Assembly (NCBI GenBank): GCA_003427395.1
Contig: BFEA01000014.1
Coordinates: forward strand, 77,799-141,798
Source of the DNA: Chara braunii
Lineage: Eukaryota > Streptophyta > Charophyceae > Charales > Characeae
Direction of reading: 5' to 3'
DNA length: 64,000 bases
Below are positions 35,022 through 45,884 of this stretch, piece by piece; the first letter of the stretch is position 1; every line of letters starts with the position of its first letter. The position numbers and the translations under genes were made by a program. Below the pieces are notes generated by a model that saw nothing but the letters and a program-made list of their open reading frames with translations, made no database searches and had not been told where the DNA came from.

Positions 35022-35123
35022 GGCTAGGTCCCACTTGCACGAACGAATTAAGAGATACTGACCGTTGATAGCAAAGATCAACGGCCAAAATCTCCTAATT
35101 TGCGCAAGTGGTGGGACCTTGCC
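35022..35123. mobile_element. foldback MITE, 102 bp
   Basis: Ends GGCTAGGTCCCACTTGC and its inverse GCAAGTGGTGGGACCTTGCC, with an inner inverted pair CCGTTGAT-AGCAAAG-ATCAACGG. The whole segment can fold into one hairpin. Confidence 0.75.
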
Positions 35124-35283
35124 CCGAGTCCGGCGGAAACGAGATTGAAATTCTCGGATTACCTTGCCGAAACAAAAAGAAAAGAAATAAAAGAGATCTC
35201 GCTACTCTCCAACTCGAACTGGCATCGGCGCGGGGCAGAGTACTGCTAAAACCGGCCTACCTCATCGCATTCGCGCAATCGGA

Positions 35284-35331
35284 CCCCAAAAGTTTTTTTT
35301 GTTTTTTGTTTTTTGTTTTTCCCCCAATAGT
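35284..35331. mobile_element. poly(T)-tract insertion with 10-bp duplication
   Basis: A T-rich tract with regular G (TTTTTTG) at 35294-35320 lies between CCCCAAAAGT (35284-35293) and CCCCAATAGT (35322-35331), 9 of 10 identical. Confidence 0.65.
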
Positions 35332-36792
35332 TTCGACTGACCTCTGAACGAAATTGTGGTCAGACGCCATCAGGGGGTTTCCAAAAACAACAAAACAATT
35401 GTGGTCAGATGCCATCAGGGTTTGCTGTAATGGCGGTAAAATACATCCAACAAAGTCCCACTGTCAATCTGCTATCAGAAAAGACCGTTCGCAGAGCGGA
35501 TCCGGCGCCGCCCGCCACATGTGGAGGCGAAGGACGGGGACGCGTTAAAACTTCCGGACTGTTCGATCGGCTTGGTTGGCAGATCGAACGGCAGCGAAGT
35601 ACCGGGACCTAAGTCCGTCGACATCAGGTCAGGGACAAGTTCCCATTCGCCGGAATTCTTCCCGCTGGACGGCAGGCCCAGCGGATCAAGGGCCAGAAAG
35701 CGGATCAAGAATTCTTGTAGATGGGACCTTGGCCCCGGCTGTGCGATCCCACACTTACAACATGCCTTTCTTGGATATCTTTGAGCAGAATTACCGCCAG
35801 AATCAGAGCATGCTCACGCTGGGAATGTCCTGGACGTATCGGACTGCAATCACAGACAGTGCTGCACGTACTTACCGAAGTTGCGGGAGACCCATTGGGG
35901 AATCCCCGGAGACCCAATTGGGAATCCCCGACAGAAATGCGGGAGGAAAGTGACATCTGGGCAGCTACTACGGTCTCCCTTACACAGTCTGACAGACTCC
36001 TGCTAGACAGACCCCTTACACTGGAGGAGATAACAGAAGCTAGGGCTCGGACCCCACCGCCCGGCAGCTGGAAAAGGGAAGTGGCCGTGAAAAGCTGGCT
36101 ACCGTCCCTGGAAAGTTTTTGGCAGTTTTGGAAGCGACCACACCGCCAAGTGCTGGCGGTGTTTTGGAAGCGGGCTGGCTTTCCGCAATAGGAAACCCGG
36201 TAGGGGCCCGTCCTGAAAAGGAAAGTGCGGACGGCCTGCATGGACCAGCGGACATGTCCTCGCATATGGATTGTCCGTTGGGGGGGTTGCGGCGCATGCC
36301 GTACACGCCAGCGAGCGACGGAGCGCGGAGTCCCAGTGCGACGTCACAAACAGAAGGAGGTTCCGGATGAGGCAACAGCCATTTTTGTTCGTGCCGTTGC
36401 CGGTCACCTGCCCAGATAAGATTGAAAACGGACGTTGGGTCTATGGGTATGTTGTCGGTCCTGTTCTCTCTGCAGTCGTTGGCACCCGGGGGAGATTGCA
36501 GAGCACCTGCCCGTGGCACTCGCCATTCCCCTGCGGACAGTGGGGTTCCATAGCTGACGGAGACGGTTGCTGTGTCACCGACTCAGTGGACACGTCACAC
36601 GTTGTGCCCGGATGGAAGCCATGGATGCGTCAGGAGGAGGTGTGCGGCATCCTCACAGCGAGGATGCATTGGTCATGCTGGTTCTCTTCCTGTTCCAGTG
36701 GGTGAACAGACGGAACGCAGCAGCGTTGGCGGTTGTGGAGGCAGTATCGGTGATGCCTTTCCTCTTTCCTCCACCAAAATGTCTCCGCTGCG

Positions 36793-37974
36793 GTGACACT
36801 CCTAGCGGGGGGGATCTTGCACGGTTTTGCGTTGGGTTCGTTGGCTATGGAGGAGATGGGGAGGACAATGGACCGCAGACGTCGTCTGTGGGTGTTGGAG
36901 CGCAGCGGCGGTGTGTGGAAGGACCTCCGGCGAGTGGGGGGTGAGCATGACAAGGTATTTGTGTGGTTTTGCAGACTCCCACGCCCGTTGTTCTTCGAAG
37001 TTCTCGCTCGCATCAGCCCGCACATCCAACGCTCGACCACGAACTTCAGACAGCCAATACCCGCCGGACAGAAGTTCGCATGTGCTCTGATGAGATGGGC
37101 AACTGGCGGATATTACAGGCAGTCCTCCCATAGTTTGGGCATGGGCCTCGCGAGTGATTTGCGCAGCAATGAGGACGTGGCAGACGCCCTAATCCGGGAG
37201 TACGGGCACCTGCTACGCTTCCCTACAGGACAACGGCTAGATGACGTGCAGAACGGCTTCGAGCGAAAAGGGTTCCCCGGGTGTGTGGGCGCAATAGATT
37301 GCACCCATCTATATATAGAGAAGCCGAAGGGAGAGCGATCGGAGTGCTATTATCACCACACTGGGGGGGGTTCGGTTGTTGCACAAGTAGTGTGCGACCA
37401 CGAGTGTCGGATTTGTTGCGTTTATGTGGGATGCCCGGGGTCTGTGCATGATTCCAGAGTTGTGCGCATGTCGCCACTCTACGTACAGGCTACGTCGGGT
37501 ACAAGAGTGTTGGCTGAGGGGGGTGCCATGCTACACGACGGTAGACATATTGGGCGGTATCTGCTTGGTGATCAAGGGTACCCCCTTCTCCCTTGGCTCA
37601 TGACTCCTTTCGGCCGGTTTGCTGTGACGTCAGCGGATCATGCCTTCGACGTGAGTCAGAGTGCAGCAAGGTCGTGCATCGAGCGGACATTTGGTCGTTT
37701 GAAAGCGGTATGGAGGAACTTCATTCGCAGACACATTTGCAACTTGAAGACTGTCTGCAAAGAGTTCATGGTCGTGTGCATTCTTCACAACCTCATGATT
37801 GACCACGGCGTGGAGATCGACCCGACATTGCCGGACTTGAACATCGAGGCTGCGCCGGAGGATGACCCTACTTATGGGGGGGATCTCGCCAAACACGTCA
37901 GGGCAAGCCTGGTTGAGCACGTGCGGCACCACACTGCAGTCTACGGAGCTTCGGCGCCATGCCCGTGGCGGTAG
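36793..37974 (+). CDS. Harbinger-type DDE transposase (DDE_Tnp_4, ALP1-like)
   Basis: 393 residues without a break. The RNase H-fold nuclease core carries the Harbinger triad. D169 is in GAIDCTH, D260 in GDQGYPLLPWLMTPF and E297 in IERTFGRLK. The accessory G-HD motif GSVHDSRV is at about 216-223. The N-terminal third (FVWFCRLPRPLFFEVLARI) is the usual helical region. In this family the nuclease cuts and pastes DNA but needs a separate Myb-like partner to reach the nucleus and bind the ends; a candidate is encoded convergently at 41159-41857. The start at 36793 is the first Met; translation could begin at a downstream Met such as residue 19 or 26. The intact triad suggests recent activity, or domestication as in plant ALP1. 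Confidence 0.9.
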   Translation: MTLLAGGILHGFALGSLAMEEMGRTMDRRRRLWVLERSGGVWKDLRRVGGEHDKVFVWFCRLPRPLFFEVLARISPHIQRSTTNFRQPIPAGQKFACALMRWATGGYYRQSSHSLGMGLASDLRSNEDVADALIREYGHLLRFPTGQRLDDVQNGFERKGFPGCVGAIDCTHLYIEKPKGERSECYYHHTGGGSVVAQVVCDHECRICCVYVGCPGSVHDSRVVRMSPLYVQATSGTRVLAEGGAMLHDGRHIGRYLLGDQGYPLLPWLMTPFGRFAVTSADHAFDVSQSAARSCIERTFGRLKAVWRNFIRRHICNLKTVCKEFMVVCILHNLMIDHGVEIDPTLPDLNIEAAPEDDPTYGGDLAKHVRASLVEHVRHHTAVYGASAPCPWR

Positions 37975-38862
37975 TGGTGTTCTGTCGACATAAAAGTCGC
38001 ACGTGCTCAACCAGGCTGATGCTGATGGTCGATTATCCACATCATTTGGGGAGATGGTGATAGGGTCGAAGAAGAGCTTGCTGTAGCTGATGGTCGATCA
38101 TCCACAGCGGTGTGTTCGTAGAGAAGTCGTGTGTGTGTCATTTACGTCGTTCGTAGATCCTGTCGGGTTGATAGGAGTGTAGTCTTCGTTAGACGCAACG
38201 GAAGATTGTGTCCGGGACGGGGGGGTTTGAAAACCCGTCGGTGCGAATTTCATGGTCGTTGTGCTTCGTAATTATAATTGGTAAACACTTTTGTTGGTTG
38301 TCTTCATTCGCAGTCGGTCATGATGTTTGTCCGTTTCGTCATTTAATATTTGTTCAGCCATGCATATGAACACATATATCAAAGCATTTGATGTCAGTCA
38401 ACACAGAGAGGGTANAGCATTCCTTTGATCTCATAATGTAATCTTTGTTCACCCATGCACAAAAAGCATATGAATTCAAGCAATTAATGTTGCGAAATGT
38501 ATAATTGGAAATGATATACCACCCATGCATATGAACATACGAACATATTAATTCACTCGTGCATGTAAAAATTTGAACACATATCTTTACAGAAAGCGGG
38601 AGACAAGTTTCCACCAATAACATGCGGACGTGGAAAGTTTTTGGCACACACGACGATCATTCCTTGGACGACCATGAACAACCGAATGTAAAATTCACGA
38701 CAAAAGCCTTGAACACACCCAATGTGAACATGAAATCGGAGCACAATAGCAGCACGGTGTCCGGGTAAAGAAACCGCCCAACAATTGGTTTAAGGGCGAC
38801 ACACACAAAATTGCGACGACGGCTACAAACACAAACATGCACATAACCCAAAAAAACATTAA

Positions 38863-38865
<3 letters not shown>

Positions 38866-38904
<39 letters not shown>
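38866..38904. repeat. (AAC)n microsatellite
   Basis: About 13 AAC units between the two Harbinger genes. Confidence 0.97.
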
Positions 38905-39028
38905 CGGTACGCAGAATCCGAAACGGGTTACAAAAACCGCCGACTCCTTTACGAGTTCGTTTATATATGCAACAGAATGACTTCAAAATTCGTCGATACT
39001 TGTGTCGTTGGGACGATTCACCCGAGTA

Positions 39029-39073
39029 GACGACATCATCACCATCATCCTCGTCATCATCATCGTCGGGGAC

Positions 39074-39120
<47 letters not shown>

Positions 39121-39300
39121 TATTATCATCATCATCATCATCATCGCCATCAGCATCATCATCATCTCCATCATCACCATCAACGTCATCATCGCAACCA
39201 TCATCATCACCATCACCAACATCATCATTGTCATCATCGTCATCATCGTCATCATCATCATCATCATCATCATCTCCATCGTCACCATCAACAGCATCAC

Positions 39301-39340
<40 letters not shown>

Positions 39341-39566
39341 TCCATCGTCACCATCAACAGCATCACCATCATCAGCATCACCATCATCAGCATCATGATG
39401 TCACCAACGCCCCCATCGTCATCAACATCATCGTCATCAACATCATCGTCATCAACATCATCGTCATCANGCATCACCATCATCAGCATCATGATGTCAC
39501 CAACGCCCCCATCGTCATCAACATCATCGTCATCAACATCATCGTCATCAACATCATCGTCATCAA

Positions 39567-39604
<38 letters not shown>

Positions 39605-39605
39605 A

Positions 39606-39607
<2 letters not shown>
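39029..39607. repeat. (ATC)n microsatellite/minisatellite
   Basis: About 580 bp of ATC-based repeat with variant CAACATC, GTCATC and CACCATC blocks. It translates as poly-His or poly-Ile in shadow frames. A single N at 39470 separates two copies of the same roughly 100-bp block, suggesting an unmerged contig overlap. Confidence 0.95.

Positions 39608-39679
<72 letters not shown>
39608..39679. repeat. (CT)n microsatellite
   Basis: About 36 CT units adjoining the ATC repeat. Confidence 0.97.
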
Positions 39680-39682
<3 letters not shown>

Positions 39683-40609
39683 AACTGCAAACAAACGAAT
39701 GGACTCCAGCGAACCCGGAACACACAGAAGAGGGACATTCATGGCGCTTCGGTTGTACACGTCCTCTGTCTTCGGTCAGTGTGACAAGCACCGCCGATTC
39801 AAGGCCTCACTTCCCCGTGCAGATACGGCCTGCCCACCAACGGCGGATCAAAAGTGCACCTAAAAAACGGGAGCGGATCAAGGCGGCGTGCGTACAGGTC
39901 GGCAAGCGTGGAGATGTAAAGAAGCACGATCTCCCCCGCCAGATCAACGGGATGGCCGCCCCACTCGTTCGGGATCACATCCCCGACCTTTGTGACGAAG
40001 ATGAACACATGTCCTTGTTCGTTTCCGAAAAATCCCAACCCCACCTCCATCTTCATAGCGGGGACCTCATCCACATCGACTTCATATAAACGGATGGAGC
40101 GACGTGTCACTCCATTCGCGAACTCGAAGTCCCTCGTGTGGTACCCGTCGCACTAGTGGATCATCTCGTAGACCATAACCCGTCTGCCGTCGATCAGACC
40201 ACGGTAGAAGACACGCACATCCATCCCTTTGCGTGCCCCTCCCTCCACTCTGTCTTTGCCTTTCACCAGATCCCTCCCCTTCTCGGAAATGCGAAATGGA
40301 GCCGGCCGATTTTACGGTCACTATGCGATGGACCGCGCACCCCCACACCCTCCACACGCCGCTATACAACCAACATCACCAGCGGAGATAGTCCGTGTCG
40401 GCATGCTACTGCCTCGCCTTTGGAAAGTGCGATCACTGCCGACGAGAACCCGTTCTTTAAACACGTGCCTCGGGATGGCCCGCTGGTGTGGTGCGCTGTC
40501 ACAATCGACGTTTGCGGCCATGCTCACAAAGAACAATACCGACCCCCACCTTTTCTTTTGCCATTTTTTTTTTTTTCCCCATCAATTCGTATCCCGATTG
40601 ACGATTCTG

Positions 40610-40776
40610 TCCTCCGGCAGAAATCGAACGGCCATGCACATGTCCCCGCCGATGGCCGTCGACCGTCGAAAGCCCCATGCATGTATATATGTACATATAG
40701 ACATGCATGAGACTCTCGACGGTCGAATGCAATCGGCGGGGACATGCGAACGGCCTGTTCGATTTCCGTCGGAGGA
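40610..40776. mobile_element. foldback MITE, 167 bp, inside Harbinger element
   Basis: Arms of about 80 bp, inverted and roughly 85% alike. The left begins TCCTCCGGCAGAAATCGAAC; the right, inverted, begins TCCTCCGACGGAAATCGAAC. Both include CATGTCCCCGCCGAT. The loop is the AT-rich ATGCATGTATATATGTAC region. No clear target duplication. Confidence 0.8.
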
Positions 40777-40779
40777 TAG

Positions 40780-40945
40780 ATCGATATATATATATATATA
40801 TCATCACAAATAGAACTGCCCGGTAAACCGTAGGCAGAGAGAGAGAAGAGGACAACAAACGAGGGGTTGTGACAAACTGTTTCGTCGGAGTTTCACCTAT
40901 ATATATATATATATGTATATATATATACATATTTTTATATATATG
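40780..40945. repeat. (TA)n-rich tracts
   Basis: TATATATATA runs at about 40784-40801, 40899-40928 and 40936-40944, with palindromic character. Confidence 0.85.
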
Positions 40946-41158
40946 TTTTTAATCGAGATGAAGGGTCTGTATCCCGACCCGTTTCAGTGGAGAGACCTCC
41001 ATTCGCTCCTTGCGGGCTAGAACCCCAACTAGCAACTCCAGAACACTGTTCCCACCCCGCATCGCGTCGGCCACATCCCCTATCCGAGTGGCAATTGCGG
41101 TGCCTGCGTCTGCGGTGGCTTTGGCAAGGGAGGTGGCCGCTTTGTCCAGGCCATCACA

Positions 41159-41857
41159 CTACGAGTGTGTAGAATCTTCCATGGCCCTCCCCATACTCGT
41201 GCCACTGCTACTGCCATCTTCCCTTCTCGCCTTCCCGGTGACCATCCGCCTCATTTTCGCAGAATTATCCGATTCCGCGCATCTTTCATCCAATCCTCCC
41301 GCCGGTAATGGATCTGTTCCATCCCCCGATAGGTTCTTCGAAGCCAAGGTGTTGTCACACCTCATCGACGACCGGTTTAGTTTCCACTGCATAGCGTCCC
41401 ACATCGGTTTTTTAAAAGACAGCGGGAGATTCTTCTCCTTTCGTTCCTCCACAGATAGATCCCAATCCGACGACTGTTCAGACGTGTGACACTTTTCGAC
41501 GATGAGCTTCGCCGTCTGCAGCATGTTGGACCACTTATTGCGGCAGTCTTCAGCGGTCCTGTGTTTGAAGCCAGCGTCCTTCATCCTATCGGTCACCCAT
41601 GCATACCGCTCTTTGCTCTGCTTGAATCGGTGTTGGCCGTTAGCATCCGCCATAAGGGCATCGTCCTCGCCTATAACGAATGCAAGCTTCACTCGCTCGT
41701 CCAACGTCCATGGCACGCTTTGCTTCTTTTGAGCCGGCGGTCGAGCATTCGCCGGCCGCCTGCTCCCTTCCCCGCCTTCCGCACCCCGGCCCTGCGCATC
41801 ACCCTGCTCGCCCATCGACCTTGCCATCACTGGAACAACACTTTCGTGTTTTTGCAT
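41159..41857 (-). CDS. SANT/Myb-like (trihelix-type) DNA-binding protein of Harbinger element
   Basis: 232 residues from the Met at 41857. The frame stays open upstream to 42466, but that part has no protein-like features. The core starts WTLDERVKLAFVIGEDDALM and continues ERYAWVTDRMKDAGFKHRTA, EDCRNKWSNML: three Trp-spaced helices as in the Myb/SANT-like domain used by PIF/Harbinger partner proteins and trihelix factors. The C-terminus is Ser/Arg-rich. In Harbinger systems this protein recruits the transposase to the transposon ends and into the nucleus. A plus-strand open frame (41486-42526) overlaps in antisense and lacks any motif. Upstream exons remain possible. Confidence 0.75.
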   Translation of the reverse strand: MQKHESVVPVMARSMGEQGDAQGRGAEGGEGSRRPANARPPAQKKQSVPWTLDERVKLAFVIGEDDALMADANGQHRFKQSKERYAWVTDRMKDAGFKHRTAEDCRNKWSNMLQTAKLIVEKCHTSEQSSDWDLSVEERKEKNLPLSFKKPMWDAMQWKLNRSSMRCDNTLASKNLSGDGTDPLPAGGLDERCAESDNSAKMRRMVTGKARREDGSSSGTSMGRAMEDSTHS

Positions 41858-43861
41858 GACCGTCTTCACCGGCTCCTTCGGAAACGGCGGCGCCTTTGTC
41901 GTACGGTGAATCCATGCGAGTCTCGGGAGACACCGGCCGCATGTTCGTACGATTCCACGGGCCGTCCGTGTGAAAGCCCACCTGAGGAGATGGAGAACAC
42001 CGCATGCCGAACGACCGCACCGTGCTCTGGGTGCATTGGGGAGACCAAGGTGCGCCACCCATGTCCATGTTCCGTGCGCCCGCCGCCGGCATGCCAAAAC
42101 CTGCACCCATGCTTGTCCCTTCTGTGCATGCCCTCGCTGCATACAAATCGCACTGCTGTTGGACGGAGAAAGAGTGATCATCAACGGCGAAACCACCGTC
42201 GTCCCGCATGTCCACCGCTGGTGGACAACCATGCAGAAGGCCTGCATGCAACCTCTCGGGAGAATGTCTACCACACCCTCTATCGAAGGGCAACGACGGG
42301 GAAGGCGCACGTGAGGGGAAGTACTGACGTTGCACGACTGACGTTGATTGACGCACGACGGCAAAGGAATGCATGCTCGGGAACCCCTGCCCGCGAGAAT
42401 GGGGCCGTGCATGCACACGATCGTCGTGCATGTCAGTACTACCATCGGAACGAACTTCGACGTCACCCGTCCAATGTGTGGACTCCATTACCGAACTGCC
42501 ACCGGAGCACACCGCGTAATCAATAACGAAAGGTGGCACCTTTGGCCCCACCCGTACGGAGGATGACTACAGACGCCTGCAGAGAAGGCCAATGGCAACG
42601 AACGTGACAACTAACGACAAAAGCAAGACCCCTACCACGAAGGCGAGGACGATAATGACTGCTACGCCCACAACGAGCAGCGACACATCTTCCACGGGGC
42701 CACCACAACGCCCGTTCGCCACGACGACAACCACATGACATCCCCTCACAGAACTGCAGCGACACCCCTCACCAGACCCATGTGTAGATGGCGTCGTGCT
42801 GTCTCCGATCGCCACGTGTCCACTTTTGACCTGCACACGCTCTCCTGCACTTCTGCCAACATCCGCTTGTCGATTACACAACGGAGGACCTGCGCTGCAG
42901 GCTGGAGATCGCAGTGAATGGACGACGAAAGATGCGGATGGGGTTCTCTGTGGGGCAGCCGTCGGAGTGAACAGCGACAACGACGTTGGAACAACCACAT
43001 CACCACAACCACTGCCACGGAAAGAGGCTCGCGCAGCTGCACGTCCGGAGTTGAACACAGGAAACTGCAGTAGCGTCCGGACCGCAGTGGAGGCATCCGA
43101 ATGCGTCCAACAACAACTCCACAAAGGACGACCGTGGGACATGGAAGCACCTTGGACGGAAGCCACACGCCTGAAACACGCAAGTCCTGTGAGTACTCGC
43201 ATGGCAGATCGACCTTCCACTCGGTGCTCGAACGAAGAAGACAACTTCAGACCAGCAAGGTCGTGACAAAAACTGCGGCCACGTGATCGACAGAGAGCAC
43301 AATGGCCTGTATTCCTTCTCTCCGCCCAAAGTACTTCTTGGCACGGTGGAAAATTTCGTTCAAACACCGTTTGAATTCAAATTTGCCGCTCCCGCGTTTC
43401 GAAATGCAGCGGGACCACGGCGGGGGACCATCTGAAGGGACCGCGTACGGCCCGTTTGGACGAAAAGTGCGACACGACGTTCGACCGCTGCGTTTCGGCC
43501 TGGTCCGCCCCGACGTACGAGACGCCCGTTTTGTGAACCACACGCGGCCGGCAGTGATGGAAACTTTTCGGCACTTTCGAGCCCCTACCCGTTTGGAGGA
43601 CGTTTTGGAAGACGGCCGCCGGTTTCTGGCGGATATTTTCCAGCCGCCAGTCGAGTAGAAACACGGCCAACAGTGTTTCCAGAATGGCAGTGGGGTCTGT
43701 AAAAGACATTGGCATACCGTCGGCGATGCATCTGGCGGCCCAATGGGGTCCGCAATTGCCCTTCCATGCCAAAACTTTTCCAGCCGCCGGTCAGTGGGAT
43801 CCGGGTGTTGACGGTCCAGGTAATGACGGTCCGGGTGATGCCAAAACTTTTCCAGCAACGG

Positions 43862-44596
43862 ATGGCTAAAGGAAAATGTCCAGGTGATGACGGTCTGCCT
43901 GTGGAATATTTTGAAATTGTATGGAATCAGGTAGGCCCGCCGTTGCTGCGTATTTATGATAACATCCTACTTGGGGGTTGGCTCACAACGGATATGTCTA
44001 GAGGAATCATCTCTTTACTGTATAAAAAAGGGGACACAAATAATATTAGGAATTACCGTCCTATCTCTTTACTAAATGTCACCTACAAGATCTTTGCGAA
44101 GGCTTTGGCCATTCGGCTGGCTCCACACTTACCTCATCTTGTGGCAACGGACGAAGGTGCCTTTGTTAAGGGCCGTTCAATTATGAACAACATCATGATG
44201 GCGATTGAAGCTTTGGAAATAGTTGGGAGAAAGGATAGGGCGGTGGCCATCATGATGTTGGACCTTGAAAAGGCCTATGACAGGGTCAATTGGACCTTTG
44301 TCCAACCTACCCTAGAACTGATGAATTTCGGCCCGAACTTCTCTCGCTGGGTCAACGTGATGTACTCCCTATCTACACCCGCAGTTTTGATCAACGGGAC
44401 TCTGTCTGAGGAATTCCCCCTCACTCGTTCTCTGCGCCAAGGTTGCCCTTTGACACCGCTGTTGTTTGTGATACAGATGGAAGTGGTACTTAATGCTATT
44501 AGGAAACATCCTCAAATCAGAGGTCTCACAATCCGATCGAAGATACAGGCGGTCCTCAAAGGGNACTATCGTAAAAATCTTGGAAGCAAGTGCTAG
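43862..44596 (+). pseudogene. LINE reverse transcriptase fragment
   Basis: Begins GKCPGDDGLPVEYFEIVW, the usual 'GKAPGxDGLPxEFY' entry to non-LTR RTs. It continues with NYRPISLLNVTYKIFAKALA (motif 1/2), MMLDLEKAYDRVNW (motif A with its catalytic Asp) and SLRQGCPLTPLLFVIQ (motif B). The frame then meets an N at 44564. The FADD (motif C) catalytic box is missing, and the text resumes in the post-RT region, so catalytic function is lost in this assembly. Confidence 0.88.
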
Positions 44597-45122
44597 GTTC
44601 CCATGGAGCCCGGATAAAAAGGAAGGGAAATGCATGTCAAAATTGGCATGGAAAAAGGTCACAACACCTTTTTCATAAGGTGGGTTGAATATTACAGACC
44701 CGGGGGACCATAACCTGACAGTTTTGGCCAAATGGATGATAAAAATCGCTACATTAGAAGAGGAAAGGGTATGGGTAAGTTTAGCGGAGTACATCTTGCA
44801 ATATGATTGGGGATTATCTAGAGAGGAAGATGTATGGGTGTGTATGCAGATGTCCTTTTTCTTGCGGCGGGGTTCTTCATCCCAAGTTCGGATTAACATC
44901 CTAAAAGCTTGGCAGAAACTCAGACCGAGGAATTTGAAGGTAGATTCAAAGAGTGCGGTGCTGAGGCAAAATCTCTTTGATAACCCGATGATCTTAGATC
45001 TACTAGGGGAGCCGTTTCTGGCCACTAATGCGAAAGGGTGTTTTGGTAGGAAGTGGGTGGAGCGGGGTGTAGTCGACATCAGAGACCTGTGGGACGAGGA
45101 AGGTAAACAATGGCGAACATAG
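44565..45122 (+). pseudogene. LINE ORF2 post-RT region (broken)
   Basis: From ILEASARFPWSPDKKEGKCM, with a frame change near 44678, to GGLNITDPGDHNLTVLAKWM; the latter is the 'GGLGIRDLxxxNxALLAKW' block typical of plant LINEs. The frame ends in a stop at 45120; similar text continues out of frame to about 45480. Confidence 0.75.
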
Positions 45123-45482
45123 AATAACTTACGAGAGAAACTAGGGGGACTGAGGCATGTTGGACCAAGAGCGGAAGACCTGATTACCGCTATCCCAATC
45201 GAATGGAAGGAACTTATGCTGAATGAAGGCTACACTAACTTAGCCTGACACCATCTGTAGAACTCAGACCGAGAGGCCCAAAGTTATGCACGAGTACTCT
45301 CAGATGAAGGAGATATTGTAATCGTAGAGGAATGGGTATTGAAAGTTAACGCAGGCAACTACATCTGCTACGACGGGACAGTGACACAGAGTCCGGAGGA
45401 CTTGGGAGCACATGTGAGAGTGGAAATTTCCCCAAAATGGCGTGGGGGTAAACCAGTAAAGTTGTTATGAAGAGATGCCTCA

Positions 45483-45884
45483 TTGGATCAAATGCGAATA
45501 GACCCTCAAAGCTTTTTCTGGGAAACAGTAGATCCTGAGCAGAGGGAGATTATAATTGAGGACTACACAGTAAAATTGGGCACATTGCTGCTTAAACCCC
45601 CAGCAGAACCAGAAGAGCAAATGTGGAGGAAACTGTTGCAAACTCTGGGTCTGCCTGAAATTTCTCAGAGAGGTCAGCTGCAAGCTTTGTGGACTCAGCT
45701 ACAATTTCTTCCATCCAGAAAGCATGCCGGCCTCCTTTGGATGCTCTCGAGAGGGATCATTCCTACTGCTACTTGGCTACGAAAACGAGGAATGGAAGTT
45801 GACCCTATTTGTGTCCAATGTAATGCGGAGGAAGAATCCACCAGGCATCTGTTCTTGGATTGTTTGGTCGCTCAACAGATTTGA
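45483..45884 (+). pseudogene. LINE ORF2 zinc-binding C-terminal region
   Basis: Ends with GLLWMLSRGIIPTATWLRKR, then PICVQCNAEEESTRHLFLDC, a zf-RVT motif (C-x2-C-x7-H-x4-C) found at the C-terminus of plant LINE ORF2. It is preceded by stops in the reading frame, so it is a remnant. Confidence 0.8.

Larger units (their letters stand above)
36108..43855. mobile_element. probable autonomous PIF/Harbinger transposon
   Basis: Holds both proteins expected of a Harbinger element: a DDE transposase (36793-37974, plus) and a SANT/Myb-like protein (41159-41857, minus). Candidate terminal inverted repeats are CTGGAAAGTTTTTGGCA (36108-36124) and TGCCAAAACTTTTCCAG (43839-43855), 15 of 17 matching when inverted. 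A second identical right-end 17-mer lies at 43767-43783, and a left-type copy at 38631-38646, so the boundaries and possible nesting are uncertain. No clean 3-bp target duplication was identified. The DNA is GC-richer than its neighbours. Confidence 0.55.

Noticed and set aside
38977-40089. 370-codon frame rich in His and its Ile/Ser/Met shadows
   Set aside because: It is a translation of the (ATC)n and (CT)n microsatellites across an N-marked duplicated block.
40551-40582. T-rich tract with CCCCACC/CCCCATC flanks
   Set aside because: The duplication is too short and C-rich to separate from chance.
41858-42466. N-terminal extension of the SANT/Myb frame
   Set aside because: Cys/Arg/His-rich text without domain character; Met at 41857 just before the acidic/basic linker is a better start.
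41486-42526. 346-codon plus-strand frame
   Set aside because: Antisense to the SANT/Myb gene; no family signature.
42567-43367. 266-codon minus-strand frame with a hydrophobic C-terminus
   Set aside because: A run of Val/Leu looks like a membrane segment, but composition bias in GC-rich transposon DNA explains it; no homology recognised.
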